A stretch of DNA of 64,000 nucleotides, from assembly GCA_905221605.1 (NCBI GenBank), contig CAJNDS010002335.1:346887-410886 (forward strand). Reading direction: 5' to 3'. The position numbers were made by a program, and so were the translations under genes. How positions within the stretch are numbered: position 1 is the first letter of the stretch; each line of letters opens with the position of its first letter. Source of the stretch: Symbiodinium natans. Taxonomy: Eukaryota > Sar > Dinophyceae > Suessiales > Symbiodiniaceae. Positions 10,704 through 22,452 of this stretch are shown in pieces. Below the pieces are notes generated by a model. It was given only the letters and a program-made list of their open reading frames with translations, was not told where the DNA came from and did not search any database.

Positions 10704-10955
10704 GCCGCCGTTCGGAGAGCAGGAAAGAGATCGTGATGGCAGCGAGGTAAGTTTCAAAAAATGCACTGCAGAGCTTTGCTGCGTAATTGGGTCACAAAAA
10801 AGCCAGAGGCCCTGCTACAGGAGCCAAGAATTTGCCCATATGTGAACAGTGACCAGGAAGACAGGGGAAGACTCGAACCACCTATGTATGCGAACAAAAT
10901 GTGTGTGTGTGTGTGTTCTGTGTGTTCTGTGTGTGTTGTGTGTGTGTGTGTTGTA

Positions 10956-10988
<33 letters not shown>

Positions 10989-12257
10989 TCTGTGTGTTTT
11001 GGAACCCGACCTCGCCAACTTCCAGGAGGCGTCCGGCGATGCTGCGCCAGCCCCTGCCCGTGTGGAGGCCGCCGAGAGTTCAGAGACGACATGGTGGGAT
11101 TTTAGGGTTTAGTCGTACCCTTTTTGCGCGCTTCTTATCGTAAGGGTTCTTCTGCCATTAGAATTTTGGGGGGGGCATCTTAAAAGGACCTTTTTTCTGG
11201 GAAATTCGTGAATGGGTTTCAGCAGCTTAGGTTGCATGGTCACTGATGGTTTAAGATGCCTCATTATCGCTGATGTGGGTTCAGGCATCAGGAGATTTTT
11301 CACCGAGGCGCTGCGCCTGCAAAAGCATGCGCACAAATATGCCAAACTCCCGTATGTATATTCGGTGATCAATCTGATCACAAGTTTCCGTCTGCGTTTG
11401 CTTCAGGATCGAATTCATGGGACCCTGAGCCGTCGGCAGGTTTGCATTGCAGAACTAGCCCCAGAACCATGTCGATCCAGCCCAAGCCGCTCATGCTGGA
11501 GAGCTGTTGATGACAGTCGACGCGGGTCACGCTTCGAGGTGTAGTACGTGCTCTCTGGGCTATGCGGCAGCGGCCTAAACCCTTCAAGAGCTTGCAGCAC
11601 CTTCTACAACAGAACCCACCAGTACCGATCCCCACCTCGAGGCAAAGTTGAATCTAAATGTCCTAGCGCTATATCAATCAATGTGTGGTGTCCATTTTCG
11701 CGCACACATGCAACTGACCCAGCTCAAGCGCCTCCGCGCATCGAGCCTCTCTCGCGTGGACCTCGTAGCACATATCCTGGCCCCCTAATGTACCCTTTTT
11801 TGGATATACTTCCGGTGAGGTTGCGTTTGCAGATCGCAGTTTGCAATCGCGATGCCGTGCAGCATGTGATACAACTGTACTGCTTCTGCTGGCCAAAGTT
11901 GTGCATCGGTAGCTCAAGTGCTTGAAGCGCAGAGGCAGAGGCCCCTGAGGCCCCTGATGTGAAGCGGTGTGGACAGGTGCCGATTTCGGCAGTCCCCTCC
12001 TTCGCGCAGCCACAGGCGCGGGTTGAGGTGTTGTATGCAGGCTGTCGTCCGGGCTTTGCAAAGCAGGGCACAAAAAGGTTGTTTGCAATCCATGAGCCTG
12101 TTTCGATTGTTGATTCTTATCGGGGCCGGCGCCCTCAGTGTCATGACAGGGTTTGGATGTATTAAACCGTCCAACCCCGAGCAAACCCTCAAAGCTTCGT
12201 AAGCCTAAGCCAACAGCAACGGCCCTGAGCCCCCATGATGCGAGTGTTTGTTTGTCA
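10704..12257. other. Downstream spacer of BT1 with TG microsatellite
   Basis: Contains a TG-rich microsatellite (about 10899-10985), then sequence with no family-level match. A frame at 11008-11100 (DLANFQEASGDAAPAPARVE) has coding-like composition but no splice or family support. Confidence 0.45.
10899..10985. repeat. TG/CA microsatellite
   Basis: Near-continuous TG dinucleotides interrupted by TTC TG units. Confidence 0.95.
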
Positions 12258-12387
12258 GGTTCAGATGACGGTGGCGAAGGCTGCCAAGCTTCTGGGCTTC
12301 GACAACCAGGAGGCACACTCTTGGGGGGTTGGAGGTAGAACGCCTGCAAAGAAAATGGCACAAGACTCGGGTCTTCCTGAATGGGAA
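12258..12387 (+). CDS. Unidentified small gene, exon
   Basis: After a TTGTCAG acceptor the frame reads VQMTVAKAAKLLGFDNQEAH then SWGVGGRTPAKKMAQDSGLP and EWE, ending at a GTCAGG donor. It could instead start at the ATG at 12264. The AAKLLGF-like helix has a strongly coding composition, but I cannot name a family. It joins in phase 0 to the 21-nt exon at 12521 and the terminal exon at 12650. Confidence 0.55.
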
Positions 12388-12520
12388 GTCAGGTGATTTG
12401 AACCGCTACTGAAGCCCCTGAATCTCCAAGTGCCTGGCAAAAGGTAAGGAAGATAAGATTGGACAAGATTCTTTGGGCTCTGTACTGGGGACTCCTGGGC
12501 TTCCCTAGAAAGCTTTGCAG

Positions 12521-12541
12521 GGACTTGTGGAAGAAGAAGTG
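12521..12541 (+). CDS. Unidentified small gene, 21-nt microexon
   Basis: The segment GLVEEEV lies between a CTTTGCAG acceptor and a GTGTGG donor, both in phase 0 with the neighbouring exons. Coding status rests on this phase agreement. Confidence 0.4.
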
Positions 12542-12649
12542 GTGTGGAGGTATGATCAGGCATGCTTTATGAATGGATTCTGTGGTTTCACATTGTCGAC
12601 TGATCAGGCAAGCCCAGCTTATAAACAAGGACCTCTTCCTTTTCTTCAG

Positions 12650-12697
12650 GATGCCAATGAAGTATATGACTACGGGACCACGAGCTGGAGCTCCTAA
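12650..12697 (+). CDS. Unidentified small gene, terminal exon
   Basis: A pyrimidine-rich CTTTTCTTCAG acceptor is followed by DANEVYDYGTTSWSS and TAA (12695-12697). The sharp acceptor, coding composition and phase continuity from 12541 support a 3' end here. Confidence 0.5.
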   Translation, partial: DANEVYDYGTTSWSS

Positions 12698-14344
12698 GCC
12701 CTATAAGCCTTTTGCCCCCACCTGATCTTCCGGGAGGGCTCAGTTGTAGCAAGGATGGCGCATGGGAGAAGCTGCTGAGAAGGAGGGCAGCACTTGCCTC
12801 TGGCTAACTCGTTACCCCCCCCCCCCCCCCAAACACCCCCCCCCCCCCTTTTGGGACAGCAAGTGGTGCATCACTCGCACACGCCCACCGCCTTGGCCAA
12901 GAACAGTTTAGCCGTCGGAAGGGGTCAAGAGAGGCAAGGGGGGCAAAATCACATGGCAGCCCCCACACCCTTGAAGATCTGGAGCTCTTGGTTCTGGAGG
13001 GGCGCAGAATCGTTTTCCCACCCGGCCCTGCAAGTTATGCTGGTTTAAGGCACTCTAAATGGTTCATGGGGCGCACCCGGCCCACCATTCCGCCGCAGAA
13101 CACATATGCTGCAATTAGTAATAATGGATGTCGAGGACTTGCAATGATCCTTAAAGACCTCTCGACAGTCTTGGCTCGGCTGTTAGGCAGTTGGCGGCTT
13201 AGAGATGTCCAGGCTGCTGTATGGTTTTTTTTGGTTGGTAGGGCTTCAAAAGTACAAGCTGAAACTGGTTCAGGGGCACTGGTGGCCCTGCCTTTGGCAA
13301 GCCTTGAAGCCCCAAACCCAGACGGTTTAAACGAGACAGCCACTTCTGGGTCTCTTTCAGGGTGCCTTCCTAGTTTGGGATGCCACCTGGGTCCGTCAAC
13401 TAGATCAGCACCAAGGAAACCCTGAAGTCCTGAACCCAAACAACTTTTCGCTTTGGATTGTCCGGCTTGCGCGGCGGCAGGAGCTTCGAAAGTTTTCCAT
13501 GCCCCTCCTGAAGCAAGCAGGGGCCTGGCCCCCAACGGAGTAACGGGCTCGGGGCGTAGAGCTTCGAGTTGCAGGCCTACAAAAGACCCTGATACTACCC
13601 AAGACCTACATGTCTTTGGCCCCAGGGCTGCAGCAAATAATGTAGCTCGGCGTCCCCCCGCGGGTTTGTTTTTGTTTCAGGCCTGCCGGGGAAACTAACG
13701 TGCGGACGCGGAACTTCTGGGTTTCGGGGTGCGGGGTGGGGGAGTTGGTTGTTCTGTAGAGTTTGGATCCATTTCGGACCATTTATTTCGAGTAGGTTTT
13801 GGTGAAGCAAAAGGCCTTGCAGTATAGACTGGCCCATCGACGAGTGACCGTCACCAGTAGTTCACTGTGTTGTGCGTGCCGACAGAGCCTCAAGGACAAA
13901 ACTCTCCCAAAACGTGAGCTATGGAACTATGGAACCTTCTGTAGCTTGATGTCCTGGTGCCTGAGATGGAGCCGCTTGTGAATGGCGGCACGATTGGAGC
14001 ACAGCTCTTCAATCGCCTCGCCCGCAGCCCGGGTAGGGATAGCGAGAGTGGCGCCATGAGTCCTTAAGCTGCTGCCTCGTTAGTTCTGAGTTTGGGGCTC
14101 CAGAAATTTTGAGTCCGTCATCCTTGGTTGCACGTCTACGGTCCCACAGCCATCTAAAGATCGATAAGGCCTTGAGAATTGGTGAACATCCTGGAACTAC
14201 CCCTAAAATAATTCGGCAACCCTAAAACCTAGCCCCGATTAAATCAAAAACAAAGATAAACTTCATTAAACCCTTTTATTTATGGAAACCCTGTGGTAAT
14301 ATAGAATTTATACAACCCTGTGGTAATATGGACCCTGCAACCTG

Positions 14345-14403
14345 CGATGTTCCCCCTGTATACTAACAGTCCTTACTATAGTACCCCGATTATAATCCCA
14401 AAT
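14345..14403. mobile_element. Dispersed hairpin element, copy 2 (truncated)
   Basis: GATGTTCCCCCTGTATACTA then ACAGTCCTTACTATAG and GATTATAATCCC match the left arm of the family; the right arm is missing. Confidence 0.7.
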
Positions 14404-14445
14404 CCTGAACCCCAAATTTGACCCCAAGAACAAATACACATGGTA

Positions 14446-14541
14446 GCATATATATATATATATACATCCATTTGTTTATTTGTTTTTATTTATTTAGATG
14501 GTTATATATATATATAGTAGCATATATATATATATATATGG
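14446..14541. repeat. TA microsatellite cluster
   Basis: Three TATATATA tracts separated by short T-rich sequence. Confidence 0.9.
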
Positions 14542-14570
14542 AGACCTACAACCCAAATAAACCTCCACAG

Positions 14571-14663
14571 GTGATCCTGTGCTCCTCGAAGACGGCGGCG
14601 GCTCGGAAGCTCCTCGAGGAGTTGCCCGACGCCCAGGGGAGGGACTTCGCGCACTGGCTTGGG
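14571..14663 (+). CDS. Exon of an unidentified gene; following intron starts with telomere repeats
   Basis: A textbook CCTCCACAG acceptor precedes VILCSSKTAAARKLLEELPD followed by AQGRDFAHWLG. The amphipathic, Lys/Arg/Leu-rich helix and GC-rich third positions look coding. The most likely donor is GTTTAG at 14664, which is also the first unit of a TTTAGGG array, so the intron would begin with telomere-like sequence. No family is recognised; partner exons are not resolved. Confidence 0.6.
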
Positions 14664-14706
14664 GTTTAGGGTTTAGGGTTTAGGATTTACGGTTTAGGGT
14701 TTAGGG
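14664..14706. repeat. TTTAGGG telomere-like array at an intron 5' end
   Basis: Five to six units of GTTTAGG with one or two substitutions, starting exactly at the proposed 5' splice site of the exon ending at 14663. Confidence 0.85.
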
Positions 14707-15382
14707 GTACAAAAGATAACAGGGGCTCCGGGTTTCTGTGGGATCTATAGGGCTTAAGACGATATGCTATAGTGTTGAGGTGCTAAAGAGGGAGACTTTT
14801 TGTGCCGGAGCAGCATGGCAGACCGTTGGAGACTTTGAGTCTGAATGTATATGTCCCAAAATGGCAAACTGGAGTCCCCCTAACTTACCACCAAAAACAC
14901 AACTTCCTTATTGTAGAAGACCATACTTTCGGATAGCCAGAAGTCCTAAAATCTTGAAAAGGACGTTAAAAGAAGAACCATCACGCCCTCTTGCTTCAGC
15001 TTCTGGTCATGACGAAGGAAACCCCAAACCCTTGATTCGGTGACATGGGCTTCGTTGGGCCCAGGTCCACGACCTGGAGGCACAGCATGGGAGAGCATGG
15101 GAGAGTCTCAGGCCTACCAGCAGCGTAGCGCCTGTAGCTGTTCGATGCTACCTGGCGTCGCAGGAATGCACTCTCCTGAAGTGCCCTAGAGGCGACTAGG
15201 CTGCGGTCTTCCAGGTCGCGCGCCACTTTAGAAAACATCGGGGGCCGCTAATAACCCCACGTGCTCTGGCTACGTGTGCTGGGCCAGGGCTCCAGTCTGG
15301 GGAGGTTCACCCATCAAACTGCTCTGCCAGACCAACCTGGGATGTTGGGCTTCGTACCGTGGCTGCTTTGAGGAGTGTATTG

Positions 15383-15594
15383 GGTAGTTCTCGAAATTAG
15401 GGTCCCTCTTTGGCATCCCTTTCGAAAGGGTGCCGCCTTATCATGGGTACCCAAAAAGGGACCCTCATGTAGGAAACTATATTCATTTGGGTGGCTGTCA
15501 AAATTATGGTCCCTTTTTGGGTCCCCTACATATTAGGCGCCGTATTTTGAGAGGGATCCAAAAGGGAACATGATTTTGACAACCACCCATTTGT
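15383..15594. mobile_element. Second inverted-repeat (MITE-like) element
   Basis: The arm CATTTGGGTGGCTGTCAAAA + TTATGGTCCCTTTTTGG at 15484 is the inverted counterpart of the arm ending at 15594 (CCAAAAGGGAACATGATTTT + GACAACCACCCATTTG). A related arm (TGGGTAGTTCTCGAAATTAG + GGTCCCTCTTTGG) lies at 15383, suggesting two nested or adjacent copies. No coding capacity. Confidence 0.7.
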
Positions 15595-15653
15595 AAGCAT
15601 CTGAAAAGTGGGGCAACTCTTGAGTTCTCCTCTCAAAGCCACAGAGCTCTGAC

Positions 15654-15779
15654 CCTAAACCCCAAACCCTAAACCGCCTAAACAACCTAAACAACCTAAG
15701 CCCCAAGCCCTAAGCCCTAAACCCTAAACCCTAAACCCTAAACCCAAAACCCTAAACCCTAAACCCTAAACTAAACCCT
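15654..15779. repeat. CCCTAAA telomere-like array
   Basis: About a dozen CCCTAAA units with degenerate members (CCTAAAC, CCAAAAC). This is the longest telomere-motif run in the window and is interstitial. Confidence 0.9.
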
Positions 15780-17601
15780 GGCAGATTCTGACAGGGCGCC
15801 GGGGCGTAGCTCCAAGACCAAGGAGCTCCCTGCGGAGCCAATCCAGGCCGGCAAGCTTCCGGCGCCTTAAGGAGCAGAGGTCCCCTTTTAAGGGATTCTT
15901 AGGGTTTAGGGCTTATAGGGTTTAGGGCTTAGTGAAGGCTTAGTGTTTAGAGTTTCCTTTTACATTTATACATATGTAGCCCTCCCCCCCCCCCTCCTTC
16001 TCCCCTAATGCGATAGTAGTTACCTTGAGTTGCAGCTCGGATTGTGCTGTGAGCAAGGTTGGGGGGCTGCTTTTGCCACTTGTACCATTTGTCTAAGCAG
16101 GTCAGCAGTAAGGAACATATCGGGCAAAATAAAATATCGAGCATGCGCTAAGGCTGTGCATGGGTATTTTGCGCATATTCAGACATAGCTAAAAGAACCG
16201 CTAAGCCGCTAAGAGCTGCAGCATCCTGTCCCTTCAGGTACCACACTGGTGTAGGCAGAGCCCGAATGCAACAAAGGGTTTAGGTTTCAAACTCCTGCTT
16301 CCTGAGAGCCAGCAAGTCCGAATACCGAGACGAGGCCGGGCGTTTGCCAGCCTGGCCGGGCTGTGCCCCCGATGCTGTAGGCTTTGTTGTGCGGGTTTTG
16401 CTTGTGTTGGGGGGTGGTGGTCGTGATTCTGGTGGGCGTCCTGGTGTTTGATGTTCAGGTTCCAATTTTTGCGGGGGGTGCGTTGTGGGGATTTGCAAGG
16501 GGGGTCCTATGAGGATCCAGGCCTTTCAGGGTTTTAAGGTTTGGGGCTGAGGCGGTTGAGGTGTCGCTCGTTGACGAGTGTCCGCTGTCTGGACTGGAGC
16601 CATCCGTAGCGTGGAGTTCTCCGTGAGAACACAGTTTGTGCGGTCAGCCATGCTTCCTAGCTTGTATGGTGCCAAGGGCACAAGTCCAGATGGACTGCGG
16701 GTCTATGAGAGCTTTCCCTAATCAAGGGCCCAATCAGGCGCCCATGCTATAAGCCCTAGACTCCTAGACATCCAAGAGGCTGGTTTGACACAGGTTCACT
16801 TCGCTACATTGTTCGCTGAGTGCACGGGGGCATCGACCCGGGAGACGGCGAAGTCGCCCCACGACGTTCCGCAAGAGCATTTCAACCCCCCTGTGAAGTC
16901 ACGGCCTACACCGGAAGCCATCAAAACAAACCCCACGGATCTAATCTTGTATGGCGAGTCTCAACTGCATGAGAATCAAAAAGCCCTTCGCTCTCCCTTC
17001 AAGGTTCAGGGCACAGGTGGAAAAAAAAGGCTTGGGCTTGCCTATTACAGACACAAGTGATTCTGTGGACTCAAACTAATTAAAAGTAGGTTCCGGAAAG
17101 GGAACCCACAATTGTTCGGGTGAATCGTAGGATTCTCTGGCTGCGAGGCATGGATGGGGCGCCCCTGGAGCGCGTCCGGCAGTGAGCTCCTGCTTATTTG
17201 GCGGGAGGGTTAGTCATGTAGGGGCTGTAAGGGTGTGATCTTGGTATATATTCAGGCTCCTGCATGAGGTTGAAGTCACTCTGGATTGGGAGTTTTCTAG
17301 CATTTGGGGCGTGGGAGGTAGGTAGGGCTGCCGCCTTTCGATGCCCTGACACTGCGTCTTGGGTCGTGGCCTGCGCGCCTATGAACAACAGAGCCCAGGT
17401 TCAGGCTGAGCTAAACCCCATTCCCACTTTTGCAGGGCCAAAGCGCAGGTACTTGCAGTGGCGCTGTCGCATGAAGCACTTCGCAGGAATTGCTTGCGGC
17501 ATTGCCGGGGCCTCCGCGAATGACAGAGGAGTTTCAACACGGGAGGATTCCCAGTCTAACTGTGAGAATTTTATGGTATCTTGGCGGTGTTGTTTGACAA
17601 G

Positions 17602-17745
17602 AGTCCGCCATCCAACTCGTCCGGCATGTGTCAGCGCGGTTTTGTGCGGAACCAGGTTCGGAATGGGAGCCTCGTCTTCTACCAGGATGCCGGCTTTCAG
17701 GATGCCGAGCAGAAGGCGCAAGAAGTGCCCAACTGTACTTTTGGG
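17602..17745 (+). CDS. Penultimate exon of an unidentified gene
   Basis: After a GACAAG acceptor the frame reads SPPSNSSGMCQRGFVRNQVR then NGSLVFYQDAGFQDAEQKAQ and EVPNCTFG. Composition, balanced amino acids and phase continuity with the terminal exon (17866) make this one of the best-supported exons that I cannot name. The intron that follows (17746-17865, 120 nt) begins GTTTAGGTTTAGGG and ends CTGCAG. Confidence 0.7.
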
Positions 17746-17865
17746 GTTTAGGTTTAGGGTTTAGGGTTGCAGTTTCCTTGGAGCGTTTAAGCCATATATG
17801 CCTTGAACATCCAGCTTCTCAGGCGATCGAACCCTACGCTACGGGAGCCCTCAAGACATCTGCAG

Positions 17866-17940
17866 GTGAAGATGTCCGGCGATACCATCGTTCGCCTCTT
17901 CTCCATGACCAAATGTTTGGTGGTGCCGGACTCAGCTTGA
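17866..17940 (+). CDS. Terminal exon of the unidentified gene
   Basis: An ACATCTGCAG acceptor is followed in phase 0 by VKMSGDTIVRLFSMTKCLVV then PDSA and TGA (17938-17940). Joined to the previous exon it gives an uninterrupted C-terminus. It contains no domain I recognise. Confidence 0.65.
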   Translation: MKMSGDTIVRLFSMTKCLVVPDSA

Positions 17941-19436
17941 CCCCGGGATTCTAAAGACTGTCGTAATTAACTTTCGGAACCACAGCAACTTCAGGAACTA
18001 TAAATTGCTGGGACCTCCCAAAGCCTCCACCCTTGCCTTCATGCAATACAGGCCCGGGTTGCACGCGCAAATGTTGCACCGATTCTTTTTTACCCGACCA
18101 TCACAGGCATGTTTTCATGTACGACCGTCTCTTATGGCCGTACCTGAGCGATGCCCAAGTACTTCGTAGACTCTAATTGTCAGCTCGAATAAATCCCTAA
18201 AAGTCTCAATGCTCTAGCAGCTGTAATCCCCAATCGCCACTATACTTCGAAAGCGTTCTCTCTCTACAGTTTGCACCATGGAGCCTTGCTAGATGGTGGC
18301 ACAAAAAGGCTCTGCAACACCCTGCCAGGCTGCAGCTTTCTGCACCTATCTGGAGGAGCCAAGCAGGCGAGGCGGCTTAGTGTCGACCTCCTTGGAGGAG
18401 CTTTGGTCTGGGAAATTCGAGGGGGGGGCCGATTATGCCATCTGCGATGGTTACACCATTTTTCGTCATCTTCGTCAGGCTTGGATTGGTTCAAGGCGGG
18501 TTAGGATTTGGGGTCTCGTGATTCTTGGGGTTGAGGCAGGGCTGAGGGTTTCAAACGGGGAGAAGCTCTTTCGATGTTTCAGCCCAGTGCTTGGGTTGTG
18601 GCCGCGAGTAGGTTTTATAGAGGACGTTCAGGATTTTGGAGTTTAAGGACGAGGCTGGGGCTTGCCAGCACGTGCATGGAAGGCTTGTCCACCAAACTTG
18701 TGGCGGGCGAGCGTGGGAGATAGTGGAGCCGCGCCACCAAGGTATGATGGATCACCCAGCAAAGCAGAGCACACTAGACTAGACTCTTCAGCCATATAGG
18801 TATACTGAAAAATCCAGAACGCTACTCATGTGCCCGCCGTAAACACTCAACCCTCCTTGGGATGTAGGGCGCAGGGCTGCGGAATTTAAGCCGCCCGAGG
18901 CAGATCGACCTGGACGACCCTGTCAGCAAGTGCGCGGCGAATGTAATGTAGGGCTAGGACTTTGGGCTTCTTCCAGCAGGGCTTAGAAGGTTAGGGGTTT
19001 CGCAGTTCCGCTTTTCGGCTTCCACCATTCCAGGGCTAGGGCCCCTACTTGCAGAAAGACTGGTGCCGTGCCACAACTCCCACAGGCCAGGGAACTGTTT
19101 CAGTTTCTTCCCCTGTGCATGAATTGACCATAACACAGGCAGCTGTGGTCTTTGGCACCCTGCTAAACCAGACCAGGGATATTCTTGAGGGTGCGCAAAG
19201 GCATGGCTGCTACCCGGTTTTTGCTGGCTTTTTTCAGGGCCCGGGAAGGTTTGCAGGGTTTCAACCTGAGCACCATTGCCACCAGGAGGCCCTCTGGGAT
19301 CGAGCAAGGCAAGAGAGAGCAAGGCGTTGAAAACGACAGACGGTTGCAAGGTATTACACTCACAGCATGCTGCCATTTTTCATGGAGCATCTTTTTCCGC
19401 AGCAGCCTTGGGTTGTAGCTGCGGCCACTTGCAGAA
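17941..19436. other. Intergenic spacer
   Basis: No family-supported coding segment on either strand. Open frames at 18293-18646 and on the minus strand at 18954-19376 lack motifs. A CTTGCAG just before the ATG at 19437 may be a trans-splicing acceptor. Confidence 0.45.
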
Positions 19437-19511
19437 ATGGGCGGCGTCTCCAGCGCGATCTCGGGCGGAAAGAAGCTGGCCAACCTCATCTTTTCTCGCG
19501 GCAAGAGCAAG
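19437..19511 (+). CDS. First exon with N-myristoylation-type start
   Basis: ATG directly follows CTTGCAGAA and opens MGGVSSAISGGKKLANLIFS then RGKSK. Gly2 and Ser6 fit the N-myristoylation consensus, suggesting a membrane-anchored protein. A GTAGAC at 19512 is a possible donor. The frame also reads on as VDRDKFDRAFSKYP, which resembles the end of an EF-hand loop plus exiting helix, so the exon may extend to about 19550. No family can be assigned. Confidence 0.55.
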
Positions 19512-20263
19512 GTAGACCGGGACAAGTTCGATCGTGCCTTCTCAAAATATCCACCAACCCCGTCGAGGACATGGGGCTTCCAGAACAGCAATGCTGCGCT
19601 GTATGCAAATGACAGCTGGTTCTCGGCTCAGAAACGGATCCGCCTGAGCGACATAAACCGCTTCCTGGGCATCAGGCCATATCCTGGCAAACCCGCTGGC
19701 AAAGCCTTCCTCCCTGGTGATTACAACCTCGTTTGGGGAAATCCGGAGAGGCATTCCTGGTCCACCGCAGAAGATCAGAATTACAGCCTGCAGTTCCTAG
19801 GCCCTTGGGATGTACTCTTGCTTTCATAATCTTCACATTGCATTGGGTTCAGTAGGACCATCTGTAGGAACAGATTATTGGGTCCAAGAGGACCTCATGT
19901 ATAGCAGCATACTATTGGGGTTCAAGAGGCTCATATGTAGGCACATCTTTCAGAGGGCATACAAAAAAGGGCCATCCGAGGTTCTCAAGGCAGCAACACC
20001 ACGACGTGGGGACGGCCGGCGCGCTGTGCGTGGCCACGCTTCCTGGCCACGCCCCATCCCGCGGAAGACGCCGTGAACTCTCCGACTTCCTGTGACCAGG
20101 GCCCCTCTTTCTACAGCCCCCTTAGGAATGTTTTATTTTGTCTGTAAATCCCAGAGGAATAATTAGAAATCATCTGTTGTTGAGGTTCTGAGAGGAGTAT
20201 GCTTCAAGTTTGACTGGGGGCATCAGGTACCTGCTGGGTTTGCGGTAAGTAGCTGCAGCCCAG

Positions 20264-20311
20264 GTGAGGACTTGGAGCTTGACAAGCTGGGCCAACTGAT
20301 GATTTCAGGTC
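20264..20311 (+). CDS. EF-hand-like exon fragment
   Basis: A CAGCCCAG acceptor precedes EDLELDKLGQLMIS, ending at a GTCGAC donor. The L-E-L-D-K-L-x-Q-L-M pattern matches the C-terminal half of an EF-hand loop and its exiting helix, as in the exons at 36809 and 49822. Supported by pattern and splice sites only. Confidence 0.4.
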
Positions 20312-20969
20312 GACAAATGCGTTTGCAGCGCAAGAGCACTTGCTCAGGACGACTGACTCCGAGTGACAACCACTGCACCTTCATGACCCAGCGGGTTTCC
20401 AGCTATCGCAAATATTGCGCGCGCTGGAAAGTTGGTGGCCTGCAGAGCCAGAAAAGTCGAAGAAGCTTCTTGCACACTTGTGGCAGGCCCAGGGCTTAGC
20501 TGCCGCTGTCCTGCAAAGCATTACACCTTGAGCCTTAGCCAGCCCTAACCCAGCAATTTTTGTTTTTGCCTGAGCCCCGTGAAGCAAGTCTTTAAACCGC
20601 TAGAGACCCCCAAGAGGTACAAATACAGCATCTCAAGTCAACCCTTTAACCGTGCACTATCAACCCTCTACCGCCTCAACCCGGAGCCCTGAACCCTGCC
20701 CTTAGAAGCCTCGAAAGCAGCTACCCAAGCCCTGACCCCGGTTTGGGGGCCTTGGGGGCCAAACTCGGAACCGATGGCTCATGGCCCTTCCTTTGTCCTG
20801 GCGCCTGGCTCCTGCGACGCCTGCAGCCCCCCACGCGCTGGGGACCGGCCCGCGTCTTCCCAGGTGCAGCGCGGGTTTCGGTTTGGGCTTTCATGGGGTT
20901 TCTTTTGGGTCTCTAAGGCTTAGAGGGTTTGCAGGTTTTAGGGGCGAAGAGGGTTCATGTGTAAAATGC

Positions 20970-21004
20970 AATATATATATATATATATATTTTTTTTTCT
21001 ATAC

Positions 21005-21046
<42 letters not shown>
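20970..21046. repeat. TA microsatellite
   Basis: Two long TA runs flank a poly-T stretch. Confidence 0.95.
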
Positions 21047-21050
<4 letters not shown>

Positions 21051-22452
21051 GTGCAGATACACATAAAAGTATATTTTGTTTATCGAATAGTACGTAAATA
21101 TAATTTTACATACAAAACATGTAAAATTAAGAAGTGTTCATTTTTCAACATAACAACATGTATACATATATACACGACTATATGTATATACATAGATAGA
21201 TATATATATATATATATAGATACACACACACACACCTCAATTATTCCTAACAATAAACATGCATTTTCGTACACATGTTTCCTTTCGGAAGAAGATAGCA
21301 GCGCCTAAGCATGACCCGAAGAATGTTGTGATAGGGCGTCTGGAAGGTTCCAGGAAGCTCTTTAGGGAACATATTATAGGTAAGGGAATTGGTTTAACCT
21401 TAGCCTTAAGCCTTAAGGGCAGCTTTTGATGGACAATCGTTAGTTCTGCAGTGTTGAGGGAAGCTCGTTGCTATCCCTTAGTGGTTATGGGAAGAAACTT
21501 GGTTGCGGAACAAGGTTTTAGGACTCGAGCTGAGGTCTCATTATCCAATAAGTAACGTTTAGCAATAGGGTTCAGGGTTCAGAAAAAGAAGGTCTAGGGT
21601 TGTTTGGGCCAAGACCAACGCCTTTTCGGATTGATGCTTTTAAGGAAAGTCAGTGCAATCTCTCATGTTGAGCGACATTCTTCTAATGACTAGGGGAAAT
21701 CTAAGGTTTAGGTTCAGGAATAGGGTTTAGGCCCAAACATTAAACGAGCAGCATGTAGTGCAACTCCTTGAAACCAAAGGACCTACAGATTCATCTTTTG
21801 AGGGGTATAAGGAGGGACCCCTAGAAGGGACCCTGAATCTTATTCCCCAAAATAACCCCTATGTGTACCTTATATAGTCCCTCTATACCTGAGTAGCCCC
21901 CAGAGAACCCCTAAGTAACCCCTAAGGTCGCTTATAAGGGTAGTCCTTTGAATCTTACTGTACACAGCCTTGTTTCAAACGAAGAAGGCACGCCTTCCCC
22001 CCCCTTCCCCCCCCCACCCTCTGGCCCTGTTCATTTTATTCAAATCTATATTCAATTTTGACCAGCCGGGATCCAAGATTCAAGATTCGAGATGCCCGGA
22101 GGAAACGTTTCCCGAGCATATTGAACTTCGAATCTTGGATCCGATCCTCATTCAGAGATACGAATCAAACTGAATCAAAGGAAAAAGGCTTGATGTTAAG
22201 TTGCTTAATCGCGGTGGGTTTGAGGGTATACAATTATATGCAGGGATGGTTATATATATATATATGCTTCCCCCCCCCCAAAGATCTACCGTTTTAGCTA
22301 CTTTTATAGACAGGATCCCTTCAACTTTATTCGGCTCCTCATGACAGGAACACTTCCTGAACTGAGACTGAATACCAAAGTACAGGTTCCACCGTTTTAG
22401 TTATAGTTACCCCCCCCTCAAAGATCCACCGTTTTAGAGACTTGCAATAGAC

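Larger units (their letters stand above)
12698..14570. other. Spacer/intron with C homopolymers and hairpin-element fragment
   Basis: C runs at about 12816-12850; a truncated hairpin element at 14345; TA-rich microsatellites at 14446-14541. I found no family-supported exon. Confidence 0.45.
14707..17601. other. Long intron or spacer
   Basis: Contains inverted-repeat elements (15383-15594), the largest telomere-motif array of the window (15654-15779) and a C run near 15980. I found no family-supported exon; a frame at 16785-17057 is open but featureless. Confidence 0.45.

Noticed and set aside
11678-12361. 227-codon minus-strand open frame
   Set aside because: Pro/Ser/Arg-rich without motifs, and it overlaps a + strand exon at 12258 with splice and phase support.
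20970-21300. Tyr/Ile-rich small proteins
   Set aside because: They are translations of TA microsatellites; the same applies near 4700, 25250, 52560 and 61150.
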